The notes: generated from the sequence alone by a model not told the origin. Shown: positions 1 to 10,711, counted from the first letter of the stretch. The stretch is 64,000 nt of DNA from Stutzerimonas balearica DSM 6083 (GCF_000818015.1 NZ_CP007511.1:2242501-2306500), one strand, 5' to 3'. Numbers and translations: made by a program.

Positions 1-302
1 GAACTTACAACCTCTCGAAGCGGGAGGCGAATCATACAGCGTCAATTTCCGCTGTCAACCGCCTTTTTCACCACCTCGATCGATTCGACCGAGACACCAG
101 CAGCGCCACAACCTCCACCCTGCCAGCGCGGCGCATTCTACTCGAATCCGCCACCTTTGCAACCCCTTTCAGCTATCTAACCTCTTGATTCAAAAGGCCT
201 TTTTGCTGCAGTTCGCTGCGAAAGTGGTGCGCATTATAGGGGGCTGGAATCGCAGGTCAACCCTTTTCTGCCTGCGCCACGAAAACACCTGTGGACCAGA
301 CA
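1..302. other. Intergenic region with no recognised gene
   Basis: This stretch lies beyond the 3' end of the enoyl-CoA hydratase-family gene. I see no credible ORF, tRNA or rRNA. Short inverted repeats are present but none is followed by a clear T-run. Confidence 0.5.
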
Positions 303-1106
303 CTAGGTGCGCCTAGCCAGGAAGAAGTGGTCGATACGCGACGCGAACTCCGGTCGCCTTGCGCATTTCAAGAAGCACTGGTGCTCGTGAGCGAGCTGCT
401 CGGCCAACGTCGCAGCGTTCGCCTGATGTAACAGCGCTTTCGTCTCCCGAACTACATGCAGTGGCAGCGCGGTCAATCGCTTGGTCCACGCCCCAAGCGC
501 GGACTCTAGCTCCGCACCGTCAAATACCTGGTTCACCAAGCCCCACTCGGCGGCCTGCCTCGCATCGAACCCGCGACTCAGCAGTGCGATCTCGATCGAG
601 CGGTTCAAGCCAACCCTACGAACCAAGTGCCACAAACCAAGATCGCATGTGGTTGCGATGTCCGAATAGGCATAGACGAAACGCGTATCCGCCGCCGCGA
701 TCGAAATGTCCGCAAGACACGCCAGGCTTAGGCCTGCACCCGCAACGGCGCCATGCAGGCGCGCGATGATAATTACCGGCATGGATTGAAGCAGAAGTAC
801 GGCCTGATTCATCGGTGGAATGATCGCCGCTACCGCCGCCTCCGTATCCTGACGCAGCGCATGCAGGTCGCCGCCCGCCATGAAGGCTTTGCCAGTGCCC
901 TGCAGGATGAGCGCCTTGAGCTCATCCTGCACAGACAGCAACTTGCAGGCATGCAAGAACTCGTGCGCCATCGCAGGGCTTAGCGCATTGAGGGTGTCGG
1001 CCTGGATGAAGGTCATCCAGGCGATCCCGTCTGCGATGCCGAGGGTAAGCGTCGTGCCTGCATAGTGCGGCTCGCTGCTCACGCCTGGCGCAGTGTGGTC
1101 CTTCAT
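303..1106 (-). CDS. Enoyl-CoA hydratase/isomerase family protein
   Basis: A 267-residue protein of the crotonase fold, the usual length for the family. The two oxyanion-hole segments are visible: AFMAGGDL near residue 74 and HGAVAGAGLSLACLADISIA near residue 118. The family hydrates, isomerises or cleaves acyl-CoA thioesters in the cytoplasm, and the exact substrate cannot be read from sequence. The catalytic acidic residues of classical hydratases are not obvious, so another crotonase activity is possible. Its ATG overlaps the stop of the Rieske oxygenase gene by four bases (ATGA), which implies translational coupling and a shared catabolic role, perhaps on a steroid- or terpenoid-like compound (inference from the partner). 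Confidence 0.85.
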   Translation of the reverse strand: MKDHTAPGVSSEPHYAGTTLTLGIADGIAWMTFIQADTLNALSPAMAHEFLHACKLLSVQDELKALILQGTGKAFMAGGDLHALRQDTEAAVAAIIPPMNQAVLLLQSMPVIIIARLHGAVAGAGLSLACLADISIAAADTRFVYAYSDIATTCDLGLWHLVRRVGLNRSIEIALLSRGFDARQAAEWGLVNQVFDGAELESALGAWTKRLTALPLHVVRETKALLHQANAATLAEQLAHEHQCFLKCARRPEFASRIDHFFLARRT

Positions 1107-2146
1107 TTGCGCTGGTCGACCGTCACGATCTCGCGACGCTCGGCAAAGCTCGCCGGAACATCCGCCTCATCCATGAAGAACTGCTGGTACCACTCGCGGA
1201 GCTGATAGACCGGGCCATCGCCTTCTGCCAGAACCGGATTGTCGATACGGATCTTGTGCTTCCAGATATCGACGTCCTGGTAGAACGACGTGCGATTGTT
1301 CTGAACGTATTGCAGGGCCAGTTCCTTGTTCTGCTCCTCGCCCCAACCCGGCACTTTCTTGACGAGCACACCAAAGCGCAGCTCGAAGCTTTCCGGGCCG
1401 ATGGGCACGTGGCAGTTCAGCAGAATGCTCTCGATCAGCAGGCCCTCGAAGTTGGCTCTCATCCGAGTGAAATGGGTAGCCGGGCCGTAGTAGGCAGACT
1501 CGGCAACCAGATCGCCCCCCAGGCGGCCCGAGTCGCCATGGAATATCTGGTGCCCGATGTGCCTGTCGAAAATATTGGCGAAGTAAGTGGTCGGCGTGCC
1601 GTGTACCGGGCCGAAGTGCTGCGCGTCCGCCAGATTGTCGACCAGCTCGCGTGGATTGGTTTCGATCACCATCGTGTCGATGTGCCAATCGTTGTCCCAC
1701 TCATCACTATCGATTTCCGGTAGGTACGGGATCTCGACACCTGGTGCGGGCGGATTACCCTCGGGATTATTCCAGACGAACAGCAGCCGATTGACCTCGC
1801 AGGTCTGCCAGCTACGGGTTTTGGCCTTCGGCGGGATGCGCTTGCAATACGGGATTTCTGCACAGCGACCGCTGGCTTCGAACTGCCAGTGGTGGAACGG
1901 ACAGACGACGCGTCCATCTACCAGCTCGCCCTGCGACAGGTCAGCGCCAATGTGCGGGCAATGCGCATTGAGGATGCTGATCGCGCCCTGGTCGTTGGCG
2001 AAGGCCACCAGCCGTGTGCCAAAGATGTTCAAGGTGTGAAGCTTGCCGTCGCGGTAATCATCGGCCATGCCGAGGCAGTGCCATCCGCGCGCGTATCGAT
2101 ACTCGGCAGTTGAAGCGGCTGGTTTGATGTTGATCAGTTGCGTCAT
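1103..2146 (-). CDS. Rieske 2Fe-2S oxygenase, KshA-like
   Basis: Terminal oxygenase of a Rieske non-haem iron system. The N-terminal Rieske domain carries the C-x-H...C-x2-H cluster ligands (CPHIGADL and CPFHHWQF). The mononuclear iron site is visible as NLADAQHFGPVH. Size and motif spacing resemble the ketosteroid 9-alpha-hydroxylase (KshA) branch rather than the large alpha subunits of benzoate-type dioxygenases. I place the start at MTQLIN (2146). An in-frame start 18 codons upstream is possible but gives an atypical N-terminus. No reductase partner is in view. The gene is translationally coupled to the downstream crotonase. The substrate is unknown. Confidence 0.85.
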   Translation of the reverse strand: MTQLINIKPAASTAEYRYARGWHCLGMADDYRDGKLHTLNIFGTRLVAFANDQGAISILNAHCPHIGADLSQGELVDGRVVCPFHHWQFEASGRCAEIPYCKRIPPKAKTRSWQTCEVNRLLFVWNNPEGNPPAPGVEIPYLPEIDSDEWDNDWHIDTMVIETNPRELVDNLADAQHFGPVHGTPTTYFANIFDRHIGHQIFHGDSGRLGGDLVAESAYYGPATHFTRMRANFEGLLIESILLNCHVPIGPESFELRFGVLVKKVPGWGEEQNKELALQYVQNNRTSFYQDVDIWKHKIRIDNPVLAEGDGPVYQLREWYQQFFMDEADVPASFAERREIVTVDQRK

Positions 2147-2336
2147 GTCGTTACCCTCAGGCGTTCTTCTTGTTAGCGGGTGTGGCGGGTTGAACCACAC
2201 GGGACATGGCGATAATCGGCAACCTGACTCGGTGCTTCATCCCTCAGATGGACTAGATCGGCTGCTTATAAAAAGGTGGGCCGCCGCGGCCGGCCTGGCC
2301 CGACCGCGGCGCAGTTGCTGCTGGGGGCGTCAGCGC

Positions 2337-2699
2337 TCAGCGCACGTCACGCATGTGCGGGCGCGGCAGCCGGACAACGGGGATCTTCAGCGGAGCAAGC
2401 TGGCTGCCACCCAGGGCCACCACGCTATTGAGCATCACGCGCACGAGCTCGGCCTGGCGACGGACCCCGGTCTTGGAAAAGATGGCGCGCAGATGCGCAC
2501 GCGCCGTGTTGCGCATGATGTTCAAATTCTCCGCGGCCTCCTCCAGCGACAGACCGTTGGCCAACTCCAGGGCCAGCGCGGTTTCCGCCGGGGTGAAGTT
2601 GAAGAGTTGCTTGGCCACCGTGTTGTTGACCTGGGACTTGCCGACCGCATCGCGCACGTAGAGCACCACCGCCGGCTGGCCGCTGGACGACGAGAACAC
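2337..2699 (-). pseudogene. LuxR-type regulator, C-terminal fragment
   Basis: The C-terminal part of a LuxR/FixJ-type transcription factor. It retains the helix-turn-helix (FNFTPAETALALELANGLSLEEAAENL, then NTARAHLRAIFSKTGV). The reading frame enters at 2699, exactly where the ETF-QO fragment begins on the other strand, so the N-terminal sensing part has been cut off by a rearrangement. It lies just upstream of the Rieske-crotonase pair in the same direction and was probably their regulator (inference). It is probably not expressed from its own start. Confidence 0.8.
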
Positions 2700-3618
2700 C
2701 GGGGGCTCGTTCCTCTATCACCTGGAGAACAACCAGGTGGTCGTCGGCCTGATCGTCGACCTGTCGTACAGCAACCCGTATCTGTCGCCGTTCGATGAAT
2801 TCCAGCGCTACAAGCATCATCCGGTGATCAAGCAGTACCTCGAAGGCGGCAAGCGTGTTTCCTACGGTGCCCGGGCCATCGCCAAGGGCGGTCTGAACTG
2901 CCTGCCGAAGATGGTGTTCAAGGGCGGCGCACTGATCGGCTGCGACGCCGGCACCCTGAACTTCGCCAAGATCAAGGGCAGCCACACGGCGATGAAGTCC
3001 GGCATGCTCGCCGCCGAGGCGATTGCCGAAGCGCTGGCCGCCGGCCGCGAGGGCGGCGACGAACTGACCGCCTACGAAGAGAACTTCAAGAGCAGCTGGG
3101 TCTACGACGAACTCTACAAGAGCCGCAACTTCGGCGCCGCCATCCACAAGTGGGGTGCGGTCAAGGGCGGCGCGTTCAACTTCATCGACCAGAACATCTT
3201 CGGCGGCAAGATCCCCTTCACGCTGCACGACACCAAGCCGGACTACGCCTGCCTGAAGCATGCCGACCAGGCGCGCAAGATCGACTATCCCAAACCGGAC
3301 GGCAAGCTCAGCTTCGACAAGCTCAGCTCGGTGTTCCTCTCCAACACCAACCACGAGGAAGACCAGCCAGTCCACCTCAAGCTGATCGATCCGAGCATCC
3401 CGATCGAGAAGAACCTGCCGCTGTACGACGAACCGGCACAGCGCTACTGCCCGGCTGGCGTCTACGAGGTGGTCAGCAACGACGATGGCAGCCAGCGCTT
3501 CCAGATCAACGCGCAGAACTGCGTGCACTGCAAGACCTGCGACATCAAGGATCCGTCGCAGGACATCATCTGGGTGGCGCCAGAAGGTACCGGCGGGCCG
3601 AACTACCCCAACATGTAA
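2700..3618 (+). pseudogene. ETF-ubiquinone oxidoreductase, C-terminal fragment
   Basis: About 305 residues match the C-terminal half of electron-transfer flavoprotein:ubiquinone oxidoreductase, a membrane-associated FAD/4Fe-4S protein of about 550 residues that passes electrons from ETF to quinone. The visible part includes VVVGLIVDLSYSNPYLSPF, the flavin-domain piece GGALIGCDAGTLN, and the 4Fe-4S ligands near the end (CPAGVYE...NCVHCKTCDIKDP). Homology runs upstream of the first GTG (2737) to about 2700 and stops abruptly at the truncated LuxR gene. The FAD-binding N-terminus is missing, so the product should be inactive. A complete copy elsewhere in the genome is likely. Confidence 0.88.
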
Positions 3619-3745
3619 GAAATAGAAAAGGCTCTTCGCCGGTCGGCGCCTGGCTTCTGCACAAGCGCTGGCAGTCGGTTAAACTTGCCGCCTTTTTGCG
3701 CGGCCCTCCTACCGGCTGCGACAGCAACACGAGCCGCCGCATTTC

Positions 3746-3844
3746 ATGACCCAAGCTGAAACACCCCGCCCTTCGCCATCCCGCCGCTTCTCCGTCGCGC
3801 CGATGATGGATCGGATCGCTTTTCTTGAATCGCCTGATTTCTAG
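3746..3844 (+). pseudogene. dusA: Displaced 5' end of dusA (left island junction)
   Basis: The original dusA start is here. Twenty-two codons ([20 protein letters not shown] continuing MD) match the DusA N-terminus, then island sequence replaces it with ten unrelated codons ending at a TAG (3842-3844). The body of dusA is at the right end of the window. The sequence upstream (3620-3745) presumably holds the native dusA promoter, which is now separated from the coding body by about 60 kb. Confidence 0.9.
3785..3811. repeat. attL core repeat (27 bp)
   Basis: Identical over 27 bp to 63682-63708. It begins CGCTTCTCCGTCGCGCCGAT and ends at GGAT. It codes for part of the DusA N-terminus at both ends. 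Sequence outside the repeat diverges immediately, as expected for a crossover core. Confidence 0.9.
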
Positions 3845-3872
3845 AGACCTACAGGACGAAGCAAGAAAATCC

Positions 3873-3891
3873 GTACCACTTTTTTACCACC
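3873..3891. promoter_or_regulatory. Candidate integrase arm-type sites, left end
   Basis: GTACCAC (3873-3879) and ACCACC (3886-3891) resemble the GGTGGTAC/GTACCACC motif that occurs three times beside the integrase gene at the right end. They lie about 60 bp inside attL, a usual position for arm binding. This is inference from the matching motif. Confidence 0.4.
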
Positions 3892-3971
3892 ACGCAGGCA
3901 ATCAGATGCGTTTTCCCCTGCATGGATCGTTAGGACCAGCCTAAAGAAGGCCACAGAGAACTGCGTAGCAC

Positions 3972-4208
3972 CTACTCGAAAACCGGTGACCACAGTGAGA
4001 TTAGTGGCGGTAGGTCAGCACCCTCCAACCCTGTCACTGCTTTTTCCAGCAATGCGAGCTGGGTAATCTGGCCAGGCTCTGGGTAATGCCTTAGCAGCGC
4101 CTTAGCCTGCGTGCGTATCATCTCAGGTAAAGCGGGATCACTTTTGAGTTGCAAGAGAAACTGTCGAGTCTCAACTACCGCCTTTGTCCGCTCGCACGCC
4201 ATTGTCAT
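3972..4208 (-). CDS. Small BPSL0761-like protein
   Basis: A protein of about 78 residues, soluble and helical, with no signal peptide. It begins MTMACERTKAVVETRQFLLQL and contains ALLRHYPEPGQI, a pattern I associate with the small uncharacterised BPSL0761 family. I choose the ATG at 4208 because GGAG lies six bases upstream. The longer ATG at 4220 lacks that spacing. It follows hsdR in the same direction after about 120 bp and could be the last gene of the defence operon or independent cargo. Function is unknown. Confidence 0.6.
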   Translation of the reverse strand: MTMACERTKAVVETRQFLLQLKSDPALPEMIRTQAKALLRHYPEPGQITQLALLEKAVTGLEGADLPPLISLWSPVFE

Positions 4209-4327
4209 GTCGGTCTCCATTCAGCAGCCGGAATTACGCTAAGCAACGCGCCACTCCCCAGCAGCACCTTAGCGACAACGCAGGGGACTCGTCGATTTGA
4301 AGCAACCCCCGGAAACTCAGGCATGCC

Positions 4328-7300
4328 CTACGACCAACTAGCACAAAGCGTTTCAGCTTGCGCAAGCACCAGTTGCGCTGCCTCTTCCTGCTGGTCCGGC
4401 GGGTATTTGTATTTGCGCAGGATGCGCTTGACCATCAGCCGCAGCTTGGCACGCACGCTGTCGCGATTATTCCAGTCGACCGTCACGTTCTGCCGCAGGT
4501 TGGCGGTCAGTTCATGGGCGATCTTGGCTAGGATCTCATCACCCAGCTCGCGTACTGAGGCCTCGTTGTTGGCCAGGGCATCGTAGAAGGCCAGCTCGTC
4601 GTCATTCAGTCCCAGTTGCTCGCCCCGCTTGCTTGCAGCGGCGAACTTCTTGGCCATCTCGATCAGCTCCTCAATGACCTGGGCGGTTTCGATGGAGCGG
4701 TTTTGGTAGCGCTTGATGACACTATCTAGCAGTTCGGAGAACTTCTTCTCCTGAGCCAGGTTGCTGGCGAACTTACTCTTGATCTCGCCCTCCAGGAGCC
4801 GCTCCAGCAGTTCCACCGCCAGGTTCTTCTCCGGAAGGTTGCGCACCTCGGCAAGGAACTCATCGTCGAGCAGGCCGATGTTGGGTTTGTCCAGGCCCAC
4901 CGCCTCGAACACATCCACCACCTCACCGGAAACCACGGCATTGCCGATTATCTGGCGGATGGCCAATTCGCGGTCTTCGTCAGTCTTCTTCTTGGCGCTG
5001 ATTTCGCGCTTGGTCAGCACCACCTTGATGGCCTGGAAAAAAGCCACCTCGTCGCGCACCGCTTTGGCTTCATCCAGGGTGCAGCACAGGGTGAACGCCT
5101 TGCTCATGGCCAGTGCGTTGTCGGCGAAGCGCTTTTTGCCGTCCTCCAGTCCCAACACGTGGTTGGCGGCGCCGGCCAGCAGCTTGTGACCACCTGTCAG
5201 ATAGTCGCTGTAGTTGAAGCCATACAGTAGGCCACGCAGCACATCCAGCTTCTCTTCCAGCACCGCGTAGGCTTCGTGGGCATCCACGGTGGGTCGCCCC
5301 CTACCCTTGCTGGCGGTGTACTCCTTGAGTGCCGCCTTGAGTTCATTGGCGATGCCGATGTAATCCACCACCAGGCCGCCCTGCTTGTCCTTGAACACGC
5401 GGTTCACCCGGGCAATGGCCTGCATCAGGTTGTGGCCCTTCATGGGCTTGTCCACGTACAGGGTGTGCACGCAGGGCGCGTCAAAGCCGGTCAGCCACAT
5501 GTCGCGCACGATGACCAATTTGAGCGGGTCGGCGGGACCCTTGAAACGTTTCTCCAAGCGCTTTTTCACCTGGCTGGGATAGATATGCGGGCGCAGCAGC
5601 GCCTTGTCCGAGGCGCTCCCGGTCATGACGATCTTGATCGCGCCCTGCTCTGGGTCCTCGTGGTGCCACTCAGGACGCAGTTCGACGATCGCGTCGTAGA
5701 GGTGCACGCAAATCTCGCGGCTCATGGCCACAACCATTGCTTTGCCCGGCATCTGGCCCATCTCTACCAGGCCCAAATTTCGCTCTTCGAAGTGCGCCAC
5801 CAGATCCGCCGCCACGCTCTTGATCCGCGGCTCAGCCCCCACCACCTTCTCCAGCGCCGCCCAGCGCGACTTCAGCCGCGCCTGCTGGTCCTCTTCCTCA
5901 TCCTCTGCCAGTTCATCTACTTCATCATCGATATGCGCCAGCTCGCTGTCTTTGAGCGACAGCTTGGCCAAGCGCGACTCGTAGTAGATGGCCACCGTGG
6001 CGCCATCCTCCTTAGCCTGCTGCATGTCATAGACGTGGATGTAGTCGCCGAACACCGCACGAGTATCACGGTCTTCGCTGGACACCGGCGTACCGGTAAA
6101 GGCCACGAAGGTAGCGTTGGGTAGAGCGTCGCGTAGATGCTGGGCATAACCCACCTGATATCGGGCACTGGCCTCCGCCACCTTAACGTCTTGTACCTTC
6201 AGCGAAGCGCTGAAGCCGTATTGAGTGCGGTGCGCCTCGTCGGCTACCACCACGATATTCGAACGCGTGGACAAGACCGGGAAACTGTCTTCATCCTCGC
6301 CTGGCATGAACTTCTGGATAGTGGCGAACACAATGCCACCACTGGGCCGGTTGGCCAGCTTCTCGCGCAAGTCACCACGCGTCACCACCTGCACCGGCTG
6401 TTCGCGCAACAAATCCTGCGACAGCGAGAACACGCCGAACAGCTGGCCATCCAGGTCATTGCGGTCGGTGATCACCACGATGGTCGGGTTCTCCATCGCC
6501 GACTCCTGCATCACCCGCGCGGCGAAACAGGTCATGGTGATGCTCTTGCCGGAGCCCTGGGTGTGCCAAACGACCCCGCCCTTGTGCGTGCCGCCCGGAC
6601 GCGAGGCGCTGACCACCTGCTGAACGGCCGCGCGCACCGCATGGAACTGGTGATAGCCAGCAATTTTCTTCACCAGCTGGCCGTCGTCCTCGAACAGTAC
6701 GAAATAGCGCAGATAATCCAACAGCATCGCCGGCTGCAGCACACCACGCACCAGCGTCTCCAGCTCATTGAACTCGCCCAGCGGATCGACCGTTACACCA
6801 TCGATGGTGCGCCAACGCGCGAAGCGCTCGATGTCCGCCGACAGCGAGCCCATGCGGGCCTCACTGCCATCGCTGATTACCAGAATCTCGTTGTAGTGGA
6901 AAACGTCTGGAATCTGCTCCTTATACGTTTGAATCTGGTTGAAGGCCTTGTTTAGATCAGCATGCACGTCAGCTGAGTTTTTCAGCTCCAGTAGCACCAA
7001 CGGCAGGCCATTGACGAACAGGATGATATCCGGCCGGCGCGTATGTTTCGGCCCTTGGATGCTGAACTGGTTGATAGCCAGCCACTCGTTGGCTCGCGCA
7101 TCGGCCCAGTCGATCAACCGCACGAAATCGCCACGGGTCTCGCCGTCCTTCTGGTATTGCACCGGCACGCCGCCCACCAGAAGGCGATGGAACAGGCGGT
7201 TGGCCGACAGCTGCACCGGCACGCCCAGCTCCAGCACCTGGCGCAAGGCGTCCTCACGCGCCGCCAGCGGGACCTGCGGGTTGAGCCGGGCGATGGCCGT

Positions 7301-7447
7301 GCGCAGGCGCATGGTCAACAGCACATCGTGATAGCTCTCGCGCTCGGGGTTACTGCCGTCGCAGGCGATATCCGGGCCATACAGATGCACGTATCCCAGT
7401 TCACTGAGCCAGCCGAGGGTTTCCTGCTCCAGCTGATCTTCAGTCAT
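4328..7447 (-). CDS. hsdR: Type I restriction endonuclease subunit R
   Basis: The motor and nuclease subunit of a type I restriction-modification enzyme, 1039 residues, full length. The N-terminal PD-(D/E)XK nuclease shows [19 protein letters not shown] near residue 140. The SF2 translocase shows Walker A (HTQGSGKS, about 295) and a DEAH box ([10 protein letters not shown], about 402). A helical C-terminal domain binds the HsdM/HsdS methylase. It needs ATP and the hsdM and hsdS products encoded about 12 kb upstream in the same run. It is the last gene of the nine-gene block, nine bases after zorD, so type I restriction is separated from its methylase by McrBC and Zorya. Confidence 0.95.
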   Translation of the reverse strand: MTEDQLEQETLGWLSELGYVHLYGPDIACDGSNPERESYHDVLLTMRLRTAIARLNPQVPLAAREDALRQVLELGVPVQLSANRLFHRLLVGGVPVQYQKDGETRGDFVRLIDWADARANEWLAINQFSIQGPKHTRRPDIILFVNGLPLVLLELKNSADVHADLNKAFNQIQTYKEQIPDVFHYNEILVISDGSEARMGSLSADIERFARWRTIDGVTVDPLGEFNELETLVRGVLQPAMLLDYLRYFVLFEDDGQLVKKIAGYHQFHAVRAAVQQVVSASRPGGTHKGGVVWHTQGSGKSITMTCFAARVMQESAMENPTIVVITDRNDLDGQLFGVFSLSQDLLREQPVQVVTRGDLREKLANRPSGGIVFATIQKFMPGEDEDSFPVLSTRSNIVVVADEAHRTQYGFSASLKVQDVKVAEASARYQVGYAQHLRDALPNATFVAFTGTPVSSEDRDTRAVFGDYIHVYDMQQAKEDGATVAIYYESRLAKLSLKDSELAHIDDEVDELAEDEEEDQQARLKSRWAALEKVVGAEPRIKSVAADLVAHFEERNLGLVEMGQMPGKAMVVAMSREICVHLYDAIVELRPEWHHEDPEQGAIKIVMTGSASDKALLRPHIYPSQVKKRLEKRFKGPADPLKLVIVRDMWLTGFDAPCVHTLYVDKPMKGHNLMQAIARVNRVFKDKQGGLVVDYIGIANELKAALKEYTASKGRGRPTVDAHEAYAVLEEKLDVLRGLLYGFNYSDYLTGGHKLLAGAANHVLGLEDGKKRFADNALAMSKAFTLCCTLDEAKAVRDEVAFFQAIKVVLTKREISAKKKTDEDRELAIRQIIGNAVVSGEVVDVFEAVGLDKPNIGLLDDEFLAEVRNLPEKNLAVELLERLLEGEIKSKFASNLAQEKKFSELLDSVIKRYQNRSIETAQVIEELIEMAKKFAAASKRGEQLGLNDDELAFYDALANNEASVRELGDEILAKIAHELTANLRQNVTVDWNNRDSVRAKLRLMVKRILRKYKYPPDQQEEAAQLVLAQAETLCASWS

Positions 7448-7456
7448 TGTTCAATC

Positions 7457-10400
7457 TCATCCTTGCGCCCTTAACAGTTCCCCAAACTCAGATGCCTGAA
7501 GCTCAGATGCCCCCTGCAGCATGTCCCGCGCCAACGCGCGTCGCTTCTGTAGCAGCTCATCCAGCGTCGCCTCAAATGTAGGTATCCTCGCATCACGCAC
7601 AGTCGGGTAATAGACGTACACGTCCTTTTCCTGACCAATCCGGTACGCGCGATCGGTGGCCTGATCCTCTTTGGCTGGATTCCAGCAGCGAGTGAAATGG
7701 ATAACGTGGTTGGCTGCCTGCACGTTCACACCAAATCCAACCGCAACAGTGGAGAGGATGATCACCGAAAAGCCAGGCTGCTCTTGAAAATGATCGATAA
7801 GTCGCTGCCGGCTCTGTGCACTCTGACTGCTGGTGCTGGTATCGCCGTTGATCACCGTGGGTTTGAAGCCGAAGCGTTCCTGAATCGCATGTTGCAATTC
7901 ACGTTGGACGTCCCGCAACTCGGTGAAAAGGATGACCTTATCGCCGCTTCCCGAACGCGCAATATTATCCAGTGTGCTTAAAAGCCATTGCAGCTTCGGC
8001 GAGTGTTCCCTCAAGCGTGGATCAGGCTGCACGCTGAATGGGTGCGCGCACACCAACTTGAGCTTGTGCAGCAAACCGAGCATGCCGCTCTCTCGCTGCT
8101 CCAATTGTTCCTGCATCTGCTGCTTCTGTGTGTACTGAGCAACCTCGGACAAATAGAGATTGCGCTGTAACGTGTGCATCAGCAGCTTGCGGCACCCCTG
8201 GTCCTCAATTTTGGCCGGGAGATCCTTCGCCACATCCTGCTTGGTACGCCGTAATGTCTGGGGCTCGATAAGCCCACGCAGGCGTTCAAGCGCTGCTGTA
8301 TCGCGCTCCAAGCCTGCTTCAATGGGGCGTTGATACTCCCGACCGAACTGATTTAGCCCCCCCAGGAAGCCCGGCTGAATAAAGTCGAAAAGACACCACA
8401 AATCGATCAGCGTGTTCTCAACCGGCGTACCCGTGCAGGCGATACGGAATCGAGAGGGGATTGCTTTCGCCGCTTGCGTGATCAGCGCCGCCGGGTTTTT
8501 GATCTTCTGCGCCTCGTCGCAGATCACGATGGCCCACTGCTGCCGTGCCAAGGAGAGTTCCTGATCTCGCAAGGTTTCATAGGTGGTCAGCACGATTCGA
8601 GCATCGCCCATCCAACCCGGCCGGAGAAGATTTTTTATTCCCTTGGCCTGCAGATCCTCCGGAATCTCGTCCCTCTTGAACTTAACAGCGCTGAGCGCTC
8701 CACCATAAAGCTTCAATACCGGCAATACATCCGCATAGAAGAATCGCTGCAGCTCACGCTCCCAGTTATCCAACAGGGAAACGGGGGCAACAATCAGGAC
8801 CGGTTTACCCTGAGGGTTCTGCTCCAAATACCAAACAACGAAGGTCAGCAGTTGAATGGTCTTACCCAAGCCCATGTCATCGGCAAGCAAGCAACCTGCG
8901 ACATGATCCGGTGACAAGCCAAACAGGTGCTGCATCCATGCCACACCTTTCATTTGATGATCGCGCAGCTGAACTTCGGGGCGAAGCAGCTCTGGAATAT
9001 CCGCATTGGCATGCCGCCCCGCCAACAGAGCCGCCTCACGGCGCTGGGCATAGGTCGCTTCCTCAATGTTGTGCTCGATATGCAGCACCGCACGGCCAGC
9101 GACGGGCTCAGTCACAACAGGTGATTTAGGCTCGACCGGATTAAGCTTCTTCGACCAGGCCTCATAAAGCTGCTCCGCGACCTGGAAAGGTAGCGGGGTT
9201 TCAGTACCCGGTAGACATACTTGTTCATCACCCGCCACACGCGCCTGGTCGATGCGGTGCTCAAACTCTTCAAAATCTTCACGGCTAGCAGGATCCCACT
9301 GACTGAGCAGATCGCCATCCATCCCGAGCTCTTTCACATCGACCGGCAACCAGTTTTCCGTTGCCTCTTTCACCAAAAATGGAGATGTAATGCGCTCCGC
9401 CTCACCTATGCCGACAACGCGATCACCATACGAGGCCAAATCCAGCACTTCCTCAAACGTCTGCCCGGCCTCCTGGCGCTGCCAGTGGCGCAAAAGCTCA
9501 TTGACCCCTGCCAACTGCGCGAGATCGAAGTCACTCAGCTCCAGCTCATAGCCCTGCCAGAATCCCGCGGGCATACCAGCCGCCAACTTCACTTGCAGCT
9601 CATTCACAAATGGCGCGAACTCGTGGGCAAAATCGAAGCGCAGCTCAACTTCAGGTAGCGGCTTGGCCGAGATAGGTTCAAGGAACAGACCAATCGACCG
9701 AACATGCTTGCCGTCCTCACCTAGACAAGGTTCCAGGCGAAAACGATGGAAGTAGATGCCCGCATCGGCCAGCTGCTCCTCATATTCGTCCGCATCAACA
9801 ACCTTCTCGGCTGCATCCCCGATCACGCTGTAGGGGTTGCGCACCAGTGACAGCGCTTCATCACCGGCCACACGCCGACCCGGTAATGCGCGTACAGACT
9901 CAAGCACCGCCTTTACATCCGGCTCAATGAGTACGTGCGTCACCGAACCATCGGCGCCCGGCACCCGGTACTTATCCTGCACCTGCTTGTAACCATCGAA
10001 ACTGGCCAACCAATTGTCAGGCTGCCCGTCAAACGCGACATCTAACTCGATAATCGGCGTACCGGATACTACGGCCTTGCGTGGTCTGAGCTTCAAGTGC
10101 TCAGGCCTAACCACCACGGTCTTGTCGAGAAATCCGTCCAATACCGCACCAGCGCGTTTGGCCAACTTACGGATATTGGCCCAGCCGATTTGGTTGGTGA
10201 CCTCTCCCGGAGCCTGCTGCTGAGCGGCATGCAAATCCCGAATGGCCTTTAACAGCTCCCAGACCGCTGGCGGCAACAACTCAGTGGTTGCAGCATGGCG
10301 CGCCATGGCGCCAACACGCTCGAAAGTAACCGGGCTGCCCGTCTCCGAATTGCGCCAGGACTGGACAAACACCTTGAAATCCGGACCCGACAATCCCCCG

Positions 10401-10711
10401 GTACTGGCCAACTGCGGTTGCAGCTTGGCAATCGCGGGCAAGCCAAGCAAAGGAAGGCTGCTAGCGTGCGCCGGATCATCCAAGAGCTGATAGATTGACT
10501 CCCAAGGCAACAGCCAGCGATCACTCAGCTGGCTGGCATAGTCTTCTTCGAAGAGCTGGTCCAGGTAGGCAGCAACGGGCCAGCTTGTATCGTCATCGGC
10601 CAGACTCAAGGCATAACAAATACCTTGTTCCTCAATCTGGTAAGCACCAGGCGCTGCCCCCTTGGCAGATTGAGAACGATCCTTCCCGGAAAAAAATCGG
10701 CCGAGCATCAA
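7457..10711 (-). CDS. zorD: Zorya protein ZorD, SNF2-type helicase
   Basis: A 1084-residue protein with a long N-terminal region and a C-terminal SNF2/SF2 ATPase. Walker A is DDMGLGKT (about residue 612), the motif II box is DEAQ (about 732), and motif VI is in TDRAYRIGQEKDVY (about 1018). The length and its place after a ZorC-like gene identify it as ZorD, the effector of type I Zorya thought to act on invading DNA. Its ATG overlaps the zorC stop by four bases. SNF2 proteins of other defence systems are an alternative only if the neighbours are ignored. Confidence 0.9.
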   Translation of the reverse strand: MMLGRFFSGKDRSQSAKGAAPGAYQIEEQGICYALSLADDDTSWPVAAYLDQLFEEDYASQLSDRWLLPWESIYQLLDDPAHASSLPLLGLPAIAKLQPQLASTGGLSGPDFKVFVQSWRNSETGSPVTFERVGAMARHAATTELLPPAVWELLKAIRDLHAAQQQAPGEVTNQIGWANIRKLAKRAGAVLDGFLDKTVVVRPEHLKLRPRKAVVSGTPIIELDVAFDGQPDNWLASFDGYKQVQDKYRVPGADGSVTHVLIEPDVKAVLESVRALPGRRVAGDEALSLVRNPYSVIGDAAEKVVDADEYEEQLADAGIYFHRFRLEPCLGEDGKHVRSIGLFLEPISAKPLPEVELRFDFAHEFAPFVNELQVKLAAGMPAGFWQGYELELSDFDLAQLAGVNELLRHWQRQEAGQTFEEVLDLASYGDRVVGIGEAERITSPFLVKEATENWLPVDVKELGMDGDLLSQWDPASREDFEEFEHRIDQARVAGDEQVCLPGTETPLPFQVAEQLYEAWSKKLNPVEPKSPVVTEPVAGRAVLHIEHNIEEATYAQRREAALLAGRHANADIPELLRPEVQLRDHQMKGVAWMQHLFGLSPDHVAGCLLADDMGLGKTIQLLTFVVWYLEQNPQGKPVLIVAPVSLLDNWERELQRFFYADVLPVLKLYGGALSAVKFKRDEIPEDLQAKGIKNLLRPGWMGDARIVLTTYETLRDQELSLARQQWAIVICDEAQKIKNPAALITQAAKAIPSRFRIACTGTPVENTLIDLWCLFDFIQPGFLGGLNQFGREYQRPIEAGLERDTAALERLRGLIEPQTLRRTKQDVAKDLPAKIEDQGCRKLLMHTLQRNLYLSEVAQYTQKQQMQEQLEQRESGMLGLLHKLKLVCAHPFSVQPDPRLREHSPKLQWLLSTLDNIARSGSGDKVILFTELRDVQRELQHAIQERFGFKPTVINGDTSTSSQSAQSRQRLIDHFQEQPGFSVIILSTVAVGFGVNVQAANHVIHFTRCWNPAKEDQATDRAYRIGQEKDVYVYYPTVRDARIPTFEATLDELLQKRRALARDMLQGASELQASEFGELLRAQG

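Noticed and set aside
2737..2739. GTG at 2737 as the true start of an ETF-QO protein
   Set aside because: Homology continues upstream in frame to about 2700 and the N-terminal half is missing, so this is a truncated gene.
2425..3528. A 367-codon minus-strand ORF across the LuxR/ETF-QO junction
   Set aside because: It is antisense to ETF-QO homology and reads as low-complexity Val/Ala/Leu-rich sequence.
5276..6955. Long plus-strand ORFs opposite hsdR (5276-6124 and 6137-6955)
   Set aside because: They are composition-driven shadows of the real minus-strand gene and encode no recognisable protein.
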